This document shows, piece by piece, positions 1 to 11,012 of a stretch of DNA of 64,000 bases. Position numbers and translations under genes: made by a program. Source of the DNA: Zizania palustris (lineage: Eukaryota > Streptophyta > Magnoliopsida > Poales > Poaceae); assembly GCA_019279435.1 (NCBI GenBank), contig JAAALK010000287.1, positions 13,082,162 through 13,146,161 of the forward strand, in the 5' to 3' direction. How positions within the stretch are numbered: the first letter of the stretch is position 1; each line of letters opens with the position of its first letter. The notes beneath the pieces are model-generated. The model did not search any database and was not told where the DNA came from. It saw only the letters and a list, made by a program, of their open reading frames with translations.

Positions 1-864
1 TTTCCGATGGAGTTTGTTGAGGAGGTCGGGGTTTAGCACTCCTTCGCGGGCGGCGTCGACTATCGAAGAGGTAGACAGGCCCTTAATCTGTGATTTGGTG
101 TGGGCGAAGCGTGTGAAGTACTCCCGGAGTGTTTCTCCCGCCCGCTGTTTCACCTGGAATAAACTCCCTGTGGACATCGGGGCCATGAAGGTACCCTGGA
201 AGTTACTCACAAACTTCTTCTTCAGCTACTCCTAGGAGCTGATTGACCCTGGCTTCAGGGACCAGAACCATCGAAGCGTCACGCCTTCGAGAGCGAGGGG
301 GAAGCATTTTGCCATAGTGCTTTGCACCCCTCCGCTTGCTTCGATTGCCAGGGCATATGAGCAGGCGAACTCTCCGGGGTCTGACCCACCGGAATACTTG
401 TGCAACTTCGAGGCCTTGAATCTGGGATCGAAGGGCACCCTCTGCAAGTCCGAATGTAGCGGAGACTCATCATCGAAAGATGCATTCTTAGCCTCCTCCG
501 GGACTCAGGTAGCTTCTGGGAGATCGCGAGCACCACCATCTTGAGGCCCTTCTGGAGTCTCAGTGGAGGCTTGAGTGCGGAGGCGATCGGCGGCCTCTTG
601 CCTCCACCTGGCCACTTCCTCCTGAAGCCTTGCTAGTTGAGTAGTCTCGGTTCCAGGAAGGTCTTCGTCTTCGTCGGAGGGCACCTCCGGGTCTCGAGAG
701 CTGACGTAATCAGTCTGGAGCACCGTAGGAGGATCTCGAGGACCCTTGGGTACTCGACGCCCAGCGTCCTCTGAGGGAATAGCTGGAGCAGTTGAGGGTC
801 CGACTCCTGCGGTCCGAGGGGACCTTCGGAGAGGACCCAAAGTTTGACTTCGCTTCGGAGGCAT
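1..864 (-). pseudogene. Gypsy gag (partial, two in-frame stops)
   Basis: Gag forms the nucleocapsid shell of the retrotransposon particle. The start at 864 (MPPKRS...) matches the start of the gag at 61666 (MPPKRSAPRN). A low-complexity N-terminal region with an acidic stretch and the segment LQEEVARWRQEAADRLRTQ is followed by the core retrotransposon gag domain (GEFACSYALAIEASGG, then RWFWSLKPGS). One reading frame runs through the region but is broken by stops near 505 (TGA) and 232 (TAG). The C-terminal half continues to the window start. It is inactive as a protein gene unless readthrough occurs. Confidence 0.8.
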
Positions 865-1070
865 AGCTAGCCACGGAGAGGTCTAGAAATGGAGGACTTC
901 GAACGACTTGGGAAGTCGAGTGAAGGCCTTCAGGCTGCACTAAGAAGCCCTTAACCGAAGGGTGCGCGGAATCTTGAGACCCCGAAGCTCCCTCCGTAAG
1001 TGCTCTTCGAAGTGCAGTCAGCAGCAGAGAACAAGCTTCTAGAACTCGGTTCACCAAGGATGGTGCCAAC

Positions 1071-1567
1071 TGTTGGCGCAAAAGTTTACACCAACAGGTT
1101 CTCTGAGATCAAGAACGAACAAACAGAGAGTTTGTGTTTAGCATTGTCTCGAACCTCCGAGCCGGATAATAGCTCGAGTAGTCCGAATGTGTGTATTGAA
1201 TAACTTGTCCCGAGGGGATCCTCATTACAGGGTATAGAGGGGGGTATTTATAGGTAAAAATGCATAAGGAAAAGACCTAATTACCCCAAGATTACAACCG
1301 ACATAGTGGAAACTATTCGGTACCAGGAACAAGGATATAAAAGGTAAAGCACTACGAGATAGATGGATAAGCCAAACATCTCATCCATCTTGTCGCTCAG
1401 CTTCAGAGCCTTTATCTCCCATTCGGAGGGTTCACCAGGGCTTCGCATCAATGCACCCTTCGGCTTGACGCCTCTACCTCCGAACAAGTGCTCACAGCTT
1501 CGGAGCTCTTCATAGCCTTTGAAGTATTAATCTTTAAGTCCTGAAAATGGAGTAATTTCCCCAACCA
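1071..1567 (-). repeat. 5' LTR of the partial Gypsy element
   Basis: The LTR begins TGTTGGCGCAAAAG (plus strand) and ends near TTTCCCCAACCA, parallel to the 495-bp LTRs of the related element at 50814 and 61726. A minus-strand TATA box (TATAAATA, 1252-1245) occupies the same position as in those LTRs. Just inside the LTR, 1061-1070 reads TGGTGCCAAC, the primer-binding-site position. The exact right border is uncertain by one or two bases because the terminal CA is slightly altered. Confidence 0.75.
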
Positions 1568-2558
1568 ATAAGTATGGTGGGTTCCGGGTGCAAGCTCGGG
1601 CATTGGTTGGTCGCACCTGGGGCACTATAAGGACCGGTCTGCGGGATCTGTTGCAAAGCACTTCTGTACCAATCACAAGTCTAATGGGTAAGTCCTAACT
1701 AGAAGTGCGGAACAATCCGACTCGATGCACCATAGTGGAGGGGGCAAGGGGCAAGCCTGTGGGCGACTTGTACCGATGAGGCTCAAGGGGGGTATTGTGA
1801 GGCACCGACGCGTCGGGGCACCATATGAAACCTATAAGAGGGTGCTGTTCAGTTGAGGCGAACCATATGGAAGGTTTTGGCACGAGTTCCCGTGAAATGG
1901 GTCATCTCGTTACACTTTGGTGTAAGTGATGAGTACGTGCCTTGTGGGTACAGTGGTACATCTCTGATCAGAGTAAATTGAATCTTTTCGAAAAGCCGAG
2001 CCCACGGTCAAGGGTGGGTTGTGTGACTACTCGCAGTTAGTTTACAAATGTTTGAATGGTTGAGTTATTCATGGCATATAAGGACTGTTGTGCGAGGAGG
2101 TGAAACATACTCCTCGAGTTAGAAGATGATGATGCATACACATGTTTACGTTTCAGTACTAATAAATTGTTCACATTTAATTGCTTTACAAAGTATGCGC
2201 TTCCGCAAAGTTAGCCACTATCTCCATTGTTATTATCTTGCATTATATTTGCATTCGGTGGCTTGTTGAGTACACCTGTACTCACCCCGTTGACTTACAC
2301 CATCAGAGCCCATCTACTACGAGGAGGATGCAGGTCTAGAGTAGCGACCCAGTCAAGGTGAGACTGGAAGGAGGCGTTCATCTAGGACCCTTGATTTTAT
2401 TAGTTTCTCTTCGCTTTCATTCACTTTTGTATTAATGCGGTCTATGAATCGTGAATGATTGCCCGTATTGTACGTGGTCGCTTGATGAACGTCTTGGCTT
2501 ATTGATTTTCTATGGAATTTCAATAAAGGTCCTGATTTATTAAATCGGGGCGTGACAA
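1568..2558 (+). repeat. Del/Tekay-like Gypsy LTR, 3' part
   Basis: No coding ORF is present. The sequence resembles the LTRs of chromovirus (Del/Tekay, RIRE3-like) Gypsy elements: a stretch with GTACTCACCCCGTTGAC and a right end GGGGCGTGACA, the usual terminal motif of that group. The matching start (TGTCACG...) is absent because the Gypsy element at left interrupts it. Its right end abuts AGTGA, which should be its target-site duplication inside the Copia LTR. Assignment rests on recognition of the motifs, not on an alignment. Confidence 0.5.
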
Positions 2559-4221
2559 GTGACTTTAGAGTATGTTGGACCAAGTCCTTAGCAATGAGGC
2601 AAGGCGTTCGAAGTGTGTTCCGGAGGGAGGCACTCGAAGGTATACCCAACGAAGGTCTTAGAAGTCAAGGTGCATCGAAGGCATGGTTCGAGTGAGGATC
2701 GTCAAGGAGTGTGCTCGGGGAGAGACACTGCGACAAAGTGCTCATGGAATGCTTCATGTGGAGGCCTTGGATGAAGAAGGGACTTCAAAGGGTGGTACTC
2801 CGAAGGTGGGGCTTCGGAGTGAGGCTGGCTTCAGAGTGAAGCTGACTTCGGAGTGAAGCTGACTCCGGAGTGAGGCTGGCTCCGGAGTAAGGCTGACTTG
2901 AGGTACTTCGGTCATGCATGGCTTCGGTACACGGACTGACGGAGTTCGAGCTGGGAGAAGCTGCGAAGTCATGGTGGTCCACTCCGAAGGTGTTGGTGCG
3001 AAGGCCCAAGGGCTTTGACGGCTTCGGCTCAAAACCGTCTCTGTATCGAAGGCTGACTTCGGTGAAGCGAAGGCCGTCAGGCTCAAGGCTTCTCACCGAA
3101 GCTACCGCACCCCTCGCGTGCGAAGGGGGGCTTCAGAAGGGTCCAAAACTGCAAAGGCTGACCGCGTCTGCTCTGCAAAAGCTGGTGCTGTCCCCTCTGC
3201 GAAGCTGACAAAAGAAGCCTCCAAATAAAGTAGACTACCAGCTGTACCCCCCTGTTCTGATGAGACAAAACTGATGTAAACCCTAGGGGTAAGGTAGTTT
3301 ATTCACAGGGCTGAATAGTGCCTATAAATAGTGGAGGCTAGCTAGGTCACATCAACACTTTAAGCAGCCATTGTAGAACTCCTGTGTTAGCTGCCACACT
3401 CTCTCTATTCATCCTGTGAGTTCATTTTGTGTTCCCTGTTCAAGCAATGAAGCTTTGATTCTGTTTTTATTTACTGCTTGAACTTGTATGCATACTTCAC
3501 TGCATGCTTTGATCTCTCTGTGTCTCACTTCTTTTGAGTTGAGTTTGTGCACTGAATCTTTTCTGGAGAAGTGTGTGAGAAGCCTGTTCGAGTGAAGTGT
3601 GAGTTTTTCAGTGTCTGTTTGCTCTGTGTAAACTGGAGGCTAGACCTCTCTGATTACTAGCGAAGCACTGTTGTTGGCTTAGATCGAAGCCTATTTTCTT
3701 CCCTTGTCGAAGTCCTTGGCAAAGTCTATTAAGTGTGCGTTTAGACCTTCGAAGTACGAAGCCCAGCACCAGTTGTTGCTGAGTATTTAGTGGAAGTCTG
3801 CAGAGGGAAGTCTGCTCTTGCGAAGGGTGAAGTGTGAAGACTGCTCGAAGGCACCCCGTGTGCTGAGCCTGCACTGACTTAGCAGAGCTGATCGAAGTAC
3901 TTAGAGGGAAGTCCGCTATTGCGAAGGGTGAAGTGCGAAGCCTGCTCGAAGGCGCCCTATGTGCCCTATGTGTGGAGCCTGCACTGACTTAGCAGAGCTG
4001 AATTTTCGGGGTTGTGGGTGGAGCGAAGTCTTCTTGGCTTCGAACTTTTGCTCCTTGCGAAGCCTGTTTTCGGAGCTATAAAATACCTCCGAAACAGAAC
4101 TTCGAAGGGTGTGTTCGAAGCCTATTTCGCAGAAGACAGAATTAAAACATAAGGCTATTTTTAGTCTGAAATTTTAAAAGCTCCCATTCACCCCCCTCTG
4201 GTCGTCGTTTCTGGTCCAACA
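2559..4221 (+). repeat. Copia 5' LTR (lacks its first ~530 bp)
   Basis: It aligns collinearly with 11544-13215 of the 3' LTR, from AGTGACTT to the terminal GGTCCAACA. The missing 5' part corresponds to 11013-11543. A TATA box (TATAAATA) at 3323-3330 precedes the putative R region. Many short CTTCGAAG-like motifs recur through the U3 and U5 parts. Confidence 0.85.
3323..3330 (+). promoter_or_regulatory. TATA box of Copia 5' LTR
   Basis: TATAAATA within GCCTATAAATAGTGGAGGC; the same string occurs at 12325-12332 in the 3' LTR. It is about 0.9 kb upstream of the primer-binding site, a normal place for the start of the genomic RNA in a long LTR. Confidence 0.6.
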
Positions 4222-4223
4222 AT

Positions 4224-4235
4224 TGGTATCAGAGC
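4224..4235 (+). other. Primer-binding site (initiator tRNA-Met)
   Basis: TGGTATCAGAGC, complementary to the 3' end of plant initiator tRNA-Met, lies two bases after the LTR terminus CCAACA. Confidence 0.9.
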
Positions 4236-4285
4236 GGGTTAAGATCACCAGTTGACCTTAACCGGTTTTGTGATCTGTTGGCGAC

Positions 4286-6496
4286 ATGGACAGAGTTAGT
4301 AAAATACCTATGTTCGATAGGACTGATTTTGCATACTGGAAGGTGCGCATGGAGGCTTACTTGCTAAGTCAAGGAAATGCAACTTGGGAGATTGTGGACT
4401 CACAATACTCCATTCCTAAAACTCGCACCTCTCAAACAGAGAAGGATCAGTATAATGCCAACTCCAAGGCTAGAAATATATTGTTCATTGGTTTGAGTCG
4501 GAGTGAGTTTGATAGGGTGCAGCACCTAAGGATAGCTAGGGAGATTTGGACTACACTCACTATATTTCATGAGGGCTCTACACAGATTAAGGCCAGGCGC
4601 CAAAGCACGTACAATCAACAGTATCAGCTGTTTGTGCAGGCTCCTGGTGAATCTATAGATGCCATCTTTTCTCACTTTGATGCGATAGTGAGTAACTTGC
4701 GGTCCAACGGGACGCTTGCCTACAATGATCACGACAGGGCTATCAAGCTTCTCTATGCTCTTGATCATAGCATATGGGAAATAAATATATCCAGCATTGA
4801 GGAGTCCGCAGGTTATGACACATTGACCTGTGATGAGCTCTTCAGCAAGCTGAAGTCCACAGATATTGCCAAGGCATCTCTTGTAGTGCATAGGAACTCC
4901 TTGCCACACCCATTGGCACTAGTTTCTAGCACTAGCCGTGGCACCACTACAGAACCAAGCACATCAGGCACTTGTGTTTTTGCAGATGGTTTTGCCTTGT
5001 CCTCCCTGGTCTTCGTCGGTAAGGAGCAGGTGGATACTCTGGATGATGATGAGCTTGCTCTCATTGCTAGAAGGTTCACCCGTTTTCACCATGAGATACG
5101 GGATCAGAGGAGAAGTGGTTTTAGTGGTTGTTTTGAGTGTGGCGACATTTCTCACATCAAGGCCAATTGACCTAAACTCAAGAAGAGAGATGAGAGTGAG
5201 CGCCCCAAATACCACAAAGAGGAGAGGAAACCCTTTGTGAAGGGAAAGCGCGGCAAGGTGGCTAAGAAGGTAGCCAAAGCCGCTTCCAGAGCATTTGTTG
5301 CTGCTCTCAGCGACATTGACACTTCCTCAACTGAGGAGTCAAGCTCTGAGGAGGAGGAGACCCTAAGGAAGGAGGAGAAGAAGGACAAGAAGGGACGAGA
5401 TTTCACCGGCCTCTGCTTCATGGCCGACAGTGATCACAACGGCGATGAGCTTGACTTATCTAAGGTACCTTTATCCTATGACCAACTTTCAATTAAACTA
5501 GATGAACTTAATGAAGTAGTTCTTGGTCAGGATAGATTACTTGTGCAAGCCGCTAGAGATAGAAAATACCTTAGACTTAGGCTAGAATCTTTTTCTACTG
5601 ATTATGCCATGCTTAAGTCTAGGGTTAATGATGCTGAATGCAAATCTTGCACTGTTGTCATGGGTGAGCTTGCTCAGTTGCATTCTGTGCATGCTCAAAC
5701 TCTTTTTGAGCTTGAGACTACACAGAAGCAGCTTTTGATGGTTGATTCTAGTTCTCATGATAGAAATGAATGCATGAACTGTTCTTTATTACGTGAGAGC
5801 ATTGATTTACGTGATAAGCATGTTCATGATTTAGAGGCTAGATTGGAGAGGGCCGGTAGTTCTAAGGATGTGCAACCTGTGTGTGACACTTGTATAACCC
5901 TTAAGGACCAGCTAGGCAATGTTAGAGAGCGAGCTGACAACCTCGTGACTAAAAACGAATACCTTCTTTCTGTGGTTAACAAATGCACTGAAGGAAAGGG
6001 TAGGATGGACTTGCTCTTGGCCAAAACTAAGATGTGTGCTGACAGGGCAGGGTTAGCTCTGGGATTGGGTTTTGAGAGGATTCCTTCAGACAGTGAGAAC
6101 AAAACTGTTTTTACCTCACCCATTACCTTAGAGAAAGAGAGAGCTCTGTTAGACACACCATCAGCCAAAAAGCCTACCCAAACCCCAAAGAAAACCACTC
6201 CTCATGCCAAGAAAATTCCTCCCAAGAAAACCACACAGCAGAAGCCTAAGGAGCCTGTGAGAGTTGCTCCTATGACCCATGAGAGTGCCCCTAAGAGAAT
6301 TTTTCATTGTTCCTATTGTCAGCGGGTGGGTCATCTGGTTGGGTTCTGTTTTCGTTGCATCAAGGATGAGCGACGCTCTCAGGCGATGAGGTTCCAGAAC
6401 ATGCACTACCCATCTTTAGGTATGCATGAGTCTGAGTTTTACTCTCGTCCTGTTTTCGAAGATCCTCGCACTTCTCAGAGAGGCTTTGCTCCTTGA
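4286..6496 (+). pseudogene. Copia gag (SIRE type), in-frame stop
   Basis: The ATG at 4286 is 50 bp after the primer site. Residues 1-230 form the Copia gag domain (FDRTDFAYWKVRMEAYL near the N-terminus). A first zinc knuckle CFECGDISHIKAN at about 5132-5169 is cut at its last cysteine by TGA (5168-5170). The same frame then continues with a Lys/Glu-rich stretch, a long heptad-like region (about 5440-6000), a basic Lys/Pro/Thr segment and a second knuckle CSYCQRVGHLVGFC near 6309-6350 (CX2CX4HX4C intact). A stop at 6494 ends the ORF, but the frame continues into protease. Long gag with two knuckles fits SIRE. Confidence 0.8.
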
Positions 6497-6748
6497 GGTG
6501 TTCACCATGTTCCATATGGTGGTAGACCCCGGGCGAGTAGCTTTGTACCTCGTCAGAGTAGGAGACCTCGTCATGCATTTGGGTCACAGCATGTAGGTAG
6601 ACCTCGCATTGTGCATCATTCTGATTATCCTGTGTATAGACAGTCTACTTTTACTGTGCCTACTATTTGTATCACTCAGTGCTGGATGCCTCATCATATC
6701 TTCACTCACCCCAGCACTGAGCGATCGAGATTTTCTTATCATGTGTAG

Positions 6749-8587
6749 GCGTCAGACCGAGGCTTGGAGGGCACGTGGATCATGGACTCCAGTTGTTCAC
6801 GCCACATGACCGGAGATGCAGCATGGTTCTCTAGCCTCACCACAACCAAGCAAAGGGAACATATCACCTTCGGCAACAATCGAAGGAGTAGAGTGAAAGG
6901 TAAAGGTGTGGTAAGAATCAACTCGAATTTCACTCTCAAAGATGTTGCTTTGGTTGAGAACTTGGGATACAATTTGCTTTTTATATCTCAATTGCTTGAT
7001 GAGGGCTTCGAAGTGCGATTCCATCACGATACTTCGCAAGTACTCAATTCTGATGGCGTTGTGGTTTGTAAGATCTTTAGAGTTGGGAGAGTTTTTGGAG
7101 CTGATTTTTCTGAGTCATCTGGTTCTTCTCATTGTCTTGTTGCACATTCGACTTCTGAGCTTTGGAAGTGGCATAGGAGACTAGGGCATATGAGCTTTGA
7201 GTTACTTTCTCATCTAAGTGCCCTAGGTCTGATCTGAGGATTGTCCAAGCTCAAGTTTGAGAAGAATTTAGTTTGCGCTCCTTGTCGACATGGAAAAATG
7301 ATTGCCACTTCGCACTCGCCAGTCACCACTGTGATGACTGAACAACCCGAAGAACTTCTCCACATGGACACTATAGGTACTTCTCGGGTTAGTTCTTTAG
7401 GCGGCAAGTGGTATGTGTTAGTCATTGTCGATGATTTCTCTCGCTGCTCTTGGGTCTTCTTTCTTGCCAGCAAGGATGAAGTGTTTTCACACTTTCAGAG
7501 CTTGGCTTTGAGACTTTTCACTGAACTCCCTGGTGCATTGAAATTCCTTCGAAGTGATAATGACATTGAGTTCAAGAACAGTCTCTTTGTTGACTTTTGC
7601 ATGGAGCATGGAATAGAACATCAATTCTCTACGCCGTGGGTTCCTCAACAGAACAGTGTTGTTAAGAGAAAGAACCGCACTTTGGTTGAGATGGCTAGGA
7701 CGATGCTCGATGAGCACAGGACTCATAGAAAATTCTGGGCTGAGGCCATGAATACTGCATGTTACATCTCAAACCGAATCTTCTTGCGCTCAATTTTGAA
7801 CTTGATATCTTATGAGCTACATTTTGGGAGACAACCCAAGGTTACTCATCTTCGAGTTTTTGGCTGTCGTTGCTTTATCCTAAAACGTGGTAATTTGGAC
7901 AAATTTGAGTCATGTTCTTCTGACGGGATCTTTTTGGGTTACACTACACATGGTCATTCTTATCGTGTTTATAATTTGGAGACTAACACTATCATCGAGT
8001 CACGTGATGTGACTTTTGATGAATCGACCCCCTCTGTTAGTTCTGCTCTTGAACATGCAAATGAACACGACATGGAACAGACCATCTTCGAAGAAGAAGA
8101 TCCCGGAGATTTCGAGGATGAACCCCTACTACCCTCGACATCAACCCCCGAAGCCGACCCCGCTTCGACCACTTCGGCACAAGGTCCCGAAGCAACTACC
8201 TCGACATCGGTCATCTTGGACCACTCCAACGCACAAGTTGTGGGGGAGACTGCATCCCTCCGCGAGGCTCCACATCATGTTCAAAGGATGCATCCTCCCG
8301 AGCAGATCATTGGTGAGCTTGATCAAAGGGTAACATGTTCTCATGCTCATTTCATTGATTCCGCTTTTGTTGCTACTTTTGAGCCCTTAGATGTTAGTCA
8401 TGCACTTTCTGATACTAGTTGGATCAATGCCATGCATGAAGAACTTGAAATTTTTGAGAGAAACCAAGTCTGGACTTTAGTTGATCCTCCACCAAATGTT
8501 CATTTCATTGGAACAAAATGGATTTTTAAAAACAAACAAGGGGAGGATGGGACTGTAGTTATAAATAAGGCTAGACTTGTAGCTTAG
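6749..8587 (+). pseudogene. Copia protease, integrase and start of RT, broken
   Basis: The frame is the same as gag. The aspartic protease carries WIMDSSCSRHMTG at about 6776-6814, so the usual DSG triad is DSS. The GAG-pre-integrase zinc motif (WHRRLGHMSFELL ... CAPCRHGK) spans a TGA at 7235. The integrase catalytic core shows LLHMDTIG and FLRSDNDIEF, but the third catalytic residue is Lys: QQNSVVKRKNRTL where the family and the copy at 17543-20225 have VVERKN. The integrase C-terminal GKLxGF-like region (KFESCSSDGIFLGY) is present. RT begins (VWTLVDPPP, GTKWIFKNK) and stops at TAG 8585-8587, where the conserved motif is VAQGYSQ. Confidence 0.8.
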
Positions 8588-9900
8588 GGTTATTCTCAAT
8601 TAGAAGGGATTGATTTTACTGAAACTTTTGCACCTGTTGCTCGTCTTGAGGCCATTAGGATTTTACTTGCCTTTGCGACATCCCGGGGATTCAAACTCTA
8701 TCAAATGGATGTCAAAAGTGCTTTTCTTAATGGCTTCATAGGTGAAGATATTTATGTAAACCAACCCCCTGGCTTTGAAAACTCCAAATACCCACATAAA
8801 ATCCTTAAACTTAATAAGGCTCTTTATGGACTCAAGTAGGCCCCTTGGGCTTGGTATGATAGACTTAAGTCTTTTCTGCTTAAGCGGGGGTATTTGATGG
8901 GATCTGTGGATGATATCATAACAAAGATTTCCTCCTAGTTCATATTTATGTGGATGATATCATCTTTGGTGGCCCTTCTCATGCTTTGGTTGCCGAGTTT
9001 GCAGATGTCATGAGCAGGGAGTTCGAGATGTCCATGATGGGTGAACTCACTTTTTTCCTTGGTTTGCAAATCAAGCAAAGCAAACAAGGTACTTTCGTCC
9101 ACCAGACAAAGTACACCAAGGACCTGCTCAAGAAATTCGACATGGCTGATGCGAAGCCACTCGCCACTCCAATGGCTATATCTGTAGCATTGGATCCTGA
9201 CGAAGATGGAGAAGTCGTAGATCAGAAGGAGTTTCGAAGCATGATCGGCTCCCTCCTCTACTTAACTTCTACGAGGTCGGACATACACTTCGTAGTGTGT
9301 CTGTGCGCTCGTTTTCAGGCTTCACCACGAGCTTCGCACCGCCAAGCGGTAAAGTGCATTCTCAGGTATCTCAAACATACCCTCGAATTTGGCATTTGGT
9401 ATTCGACGTCTTCCTCTTTGTGTCTTCGAGGTTATTCTGATGCGGATTTTGCTGGGTGTAGGATTGATAGGAAGAGTACCTCTGATACTTGTCATTTTCT
9501 GGGTACATCACTGGTTTTCTGGTCTTCCCGCAAACAGTCTAGTGTTGCACAATCGACGACTGAGGCCGAATATGTTGCTGCAGCTAGCTGTTGCTCTCAG
9601 ATTTTGTGGATGGTTTCCACTTTGCGAGATTTCAGGTTAGATTATAAGAGTGTTTCACTTTTCTGTGATAACACTAGTGCTATTTGTATTGCAAACAACC
9701 CGGTTCAACACTCCAGAACCAAACACAATGATGTGTGATATCATTTTCTCAGAAATCATAATGAGAAGGGTGATATTGAACTTCAATGTGTTGATACCCA
9801 ACACCAGCTAGCCGATATTTTCACGAAACCTCTCGATGCTTCTCGTTTTGCCTACTTGCGTGGGGAACTTGGTGTTTGTCACCCTTACGGTATCTTGTGA
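8588..9900 (+). pseudogene. Copia reverse transcriptase and RNase H, frameshifted
   Basis: RT motifs continue (FAPVARLEAIR, QMDVKSAFLNG) to a second TAG at 8837-8839 in place of the Gln of LKQAP. Between 8906 and 8919 a short rearrangement removes 27 bp, relative to the inverted copy, and adds 11 bp, changing frame. The catalytic YVDDIIFGG box then follows in the new frame at about 8944-8970. RNase H has YSDADFAG, TEAEYVAA and CDNTSAICIANN, ending after IFTKPLD and HPYGIL at TGA 9898-9900. A substitution series around 9736 (TKHNDV then a stop) also breaks the C-terminus. Confidence 0.82.
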
Positions 9901-11012
9901 GGGGGAGCAAATTTTCATTGTCTTGCATAGGCTCACTGTGTGTGAAATTGCATTTACATTTTTTGCACTTATATGCCTGTTTTTAATTCATGAAATCATG
10001 TCAGCTCAGCTCTATTTAATATGTCTGAAACATTATGTGCATGATTCTTCTTTCAAAAATCAAATAATGCTCACTGCTTAGTTTTGAATCTAGCATATTT
10101 AGGCAGGATTGTTTTAGCTATCTTTTATCTGCTTGATAGCAAGACACCTTTTCTCTGTATGCTAAACATTGCAACTTGAAAAATTGTGTTACTTACTCAT
10201 GGATATTCATAAAGTGCTAAACAATTTGTTCACTTAATTCAAATTCCAAAAATCCATGATTTGCATGCTTCAAAGCAAAAAGATTCAGGTGGGTTTGTTT
10301 GTCGCACTATCCTATTCTAGACTGCTTACCATTGCACATTAGTCTGAACTGGGATAGTGTAGTGTATGGCAAAATCACCGCCTTAAGCTTCTGATGGCTT
10401 TCATGCATAGGCTTGGCTTGATTGGAAAATATAAGGTAGACAAACAAATAAGAACAACAAAATTCATTGATCATCAAGTTTGCTTTCAATGCTCCATTTG
10501 AACTGGACTTGTCCGTCTAGAGTAGAATTTGACTAGTTTTGCGCAGTCCCTGCTTCTACTTGTCTAGTTACCTTGATTGAGTGGTGATGCTTTTATTTCA
10601 AAATGATAAAATAACATGTTGTCATCATGTTTTTAGAGAATGTTAAATTGAGCTGAGCACATGAAAATTGGTATTAAAGTTGGCATATTTTTGCTTTATA
10701 TGTCTTTGTAATTCTGCACATTTCGAAGCTTTGCATCTTTTTAATGCTCCTTGATGCCTACATTGTCAAAGGGGGAGAAATTTTTGAGTTCTCTGCAGCA
10801 AGGGGGTAAAACAACTTAGGGGGAGTTTTTATCTTGCAAAGGGAAGATTTGCCGAATGGGCTTTTACTCTTTTGAAAAAGGGGAGGAAAATTCTTTTGTC
10901 AAGTGACATGGTTTAACTCGTTTCTGAGTTTTTATGGCCACTTGTGTGCTGATATTTTTCAAATTTTCTTGAACTTGAATTTGGTTGTCAATGCACTCAT
11001 CAAGGGGGAGAT
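9901..11012 (+). other. Noncoding tract with repeated polypurine runs
   Basis: No credible coding ORF. Runs such as GGGGGAGCAAA (9901), AAAGGGGGAGAAA (about 10769), AAGGGGG (10800), AGGGGGAG (10817) and finally AAGGGGGAGA (11003-11012) occur. The last lies directly before the 3' LTR and is the likely plus-strand primer. Multiple polypurine tracts in a long 3' leader are a known mark of SIRE elements. Confidence 0.65.

Larger units (their letters stand above)
1..1567 (-). mobile_element. Ty3/Gypsy TAT-type retrotransposon, 5' end (cut by window start)
   Basis: The element reads on the minus strand: 5' LTR at right, then a primer-binding region, then gag running off the window start. Its gag aligns along its whole visible length with the gag of the complete element at 50814-62220, and the two LTRs share blocks such as GGGGGTATTTATAGG. 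Length and sequence show a different subfamily, so it is not the other end of that element. The right LTR border is followed by ATAAG, which should be the target-site duplication but can only be tested beyond the window start. Protease, RT, RNase H and integrase are not visible. Confidence 0.85.

Noticed and set aside
5824..6198. ORFs antisense to Copia gag and to LRR repeats (also 20521-20859)
   Set aside because: Mirror-image frames of real coding sequence on the other strand; no independent motifs.
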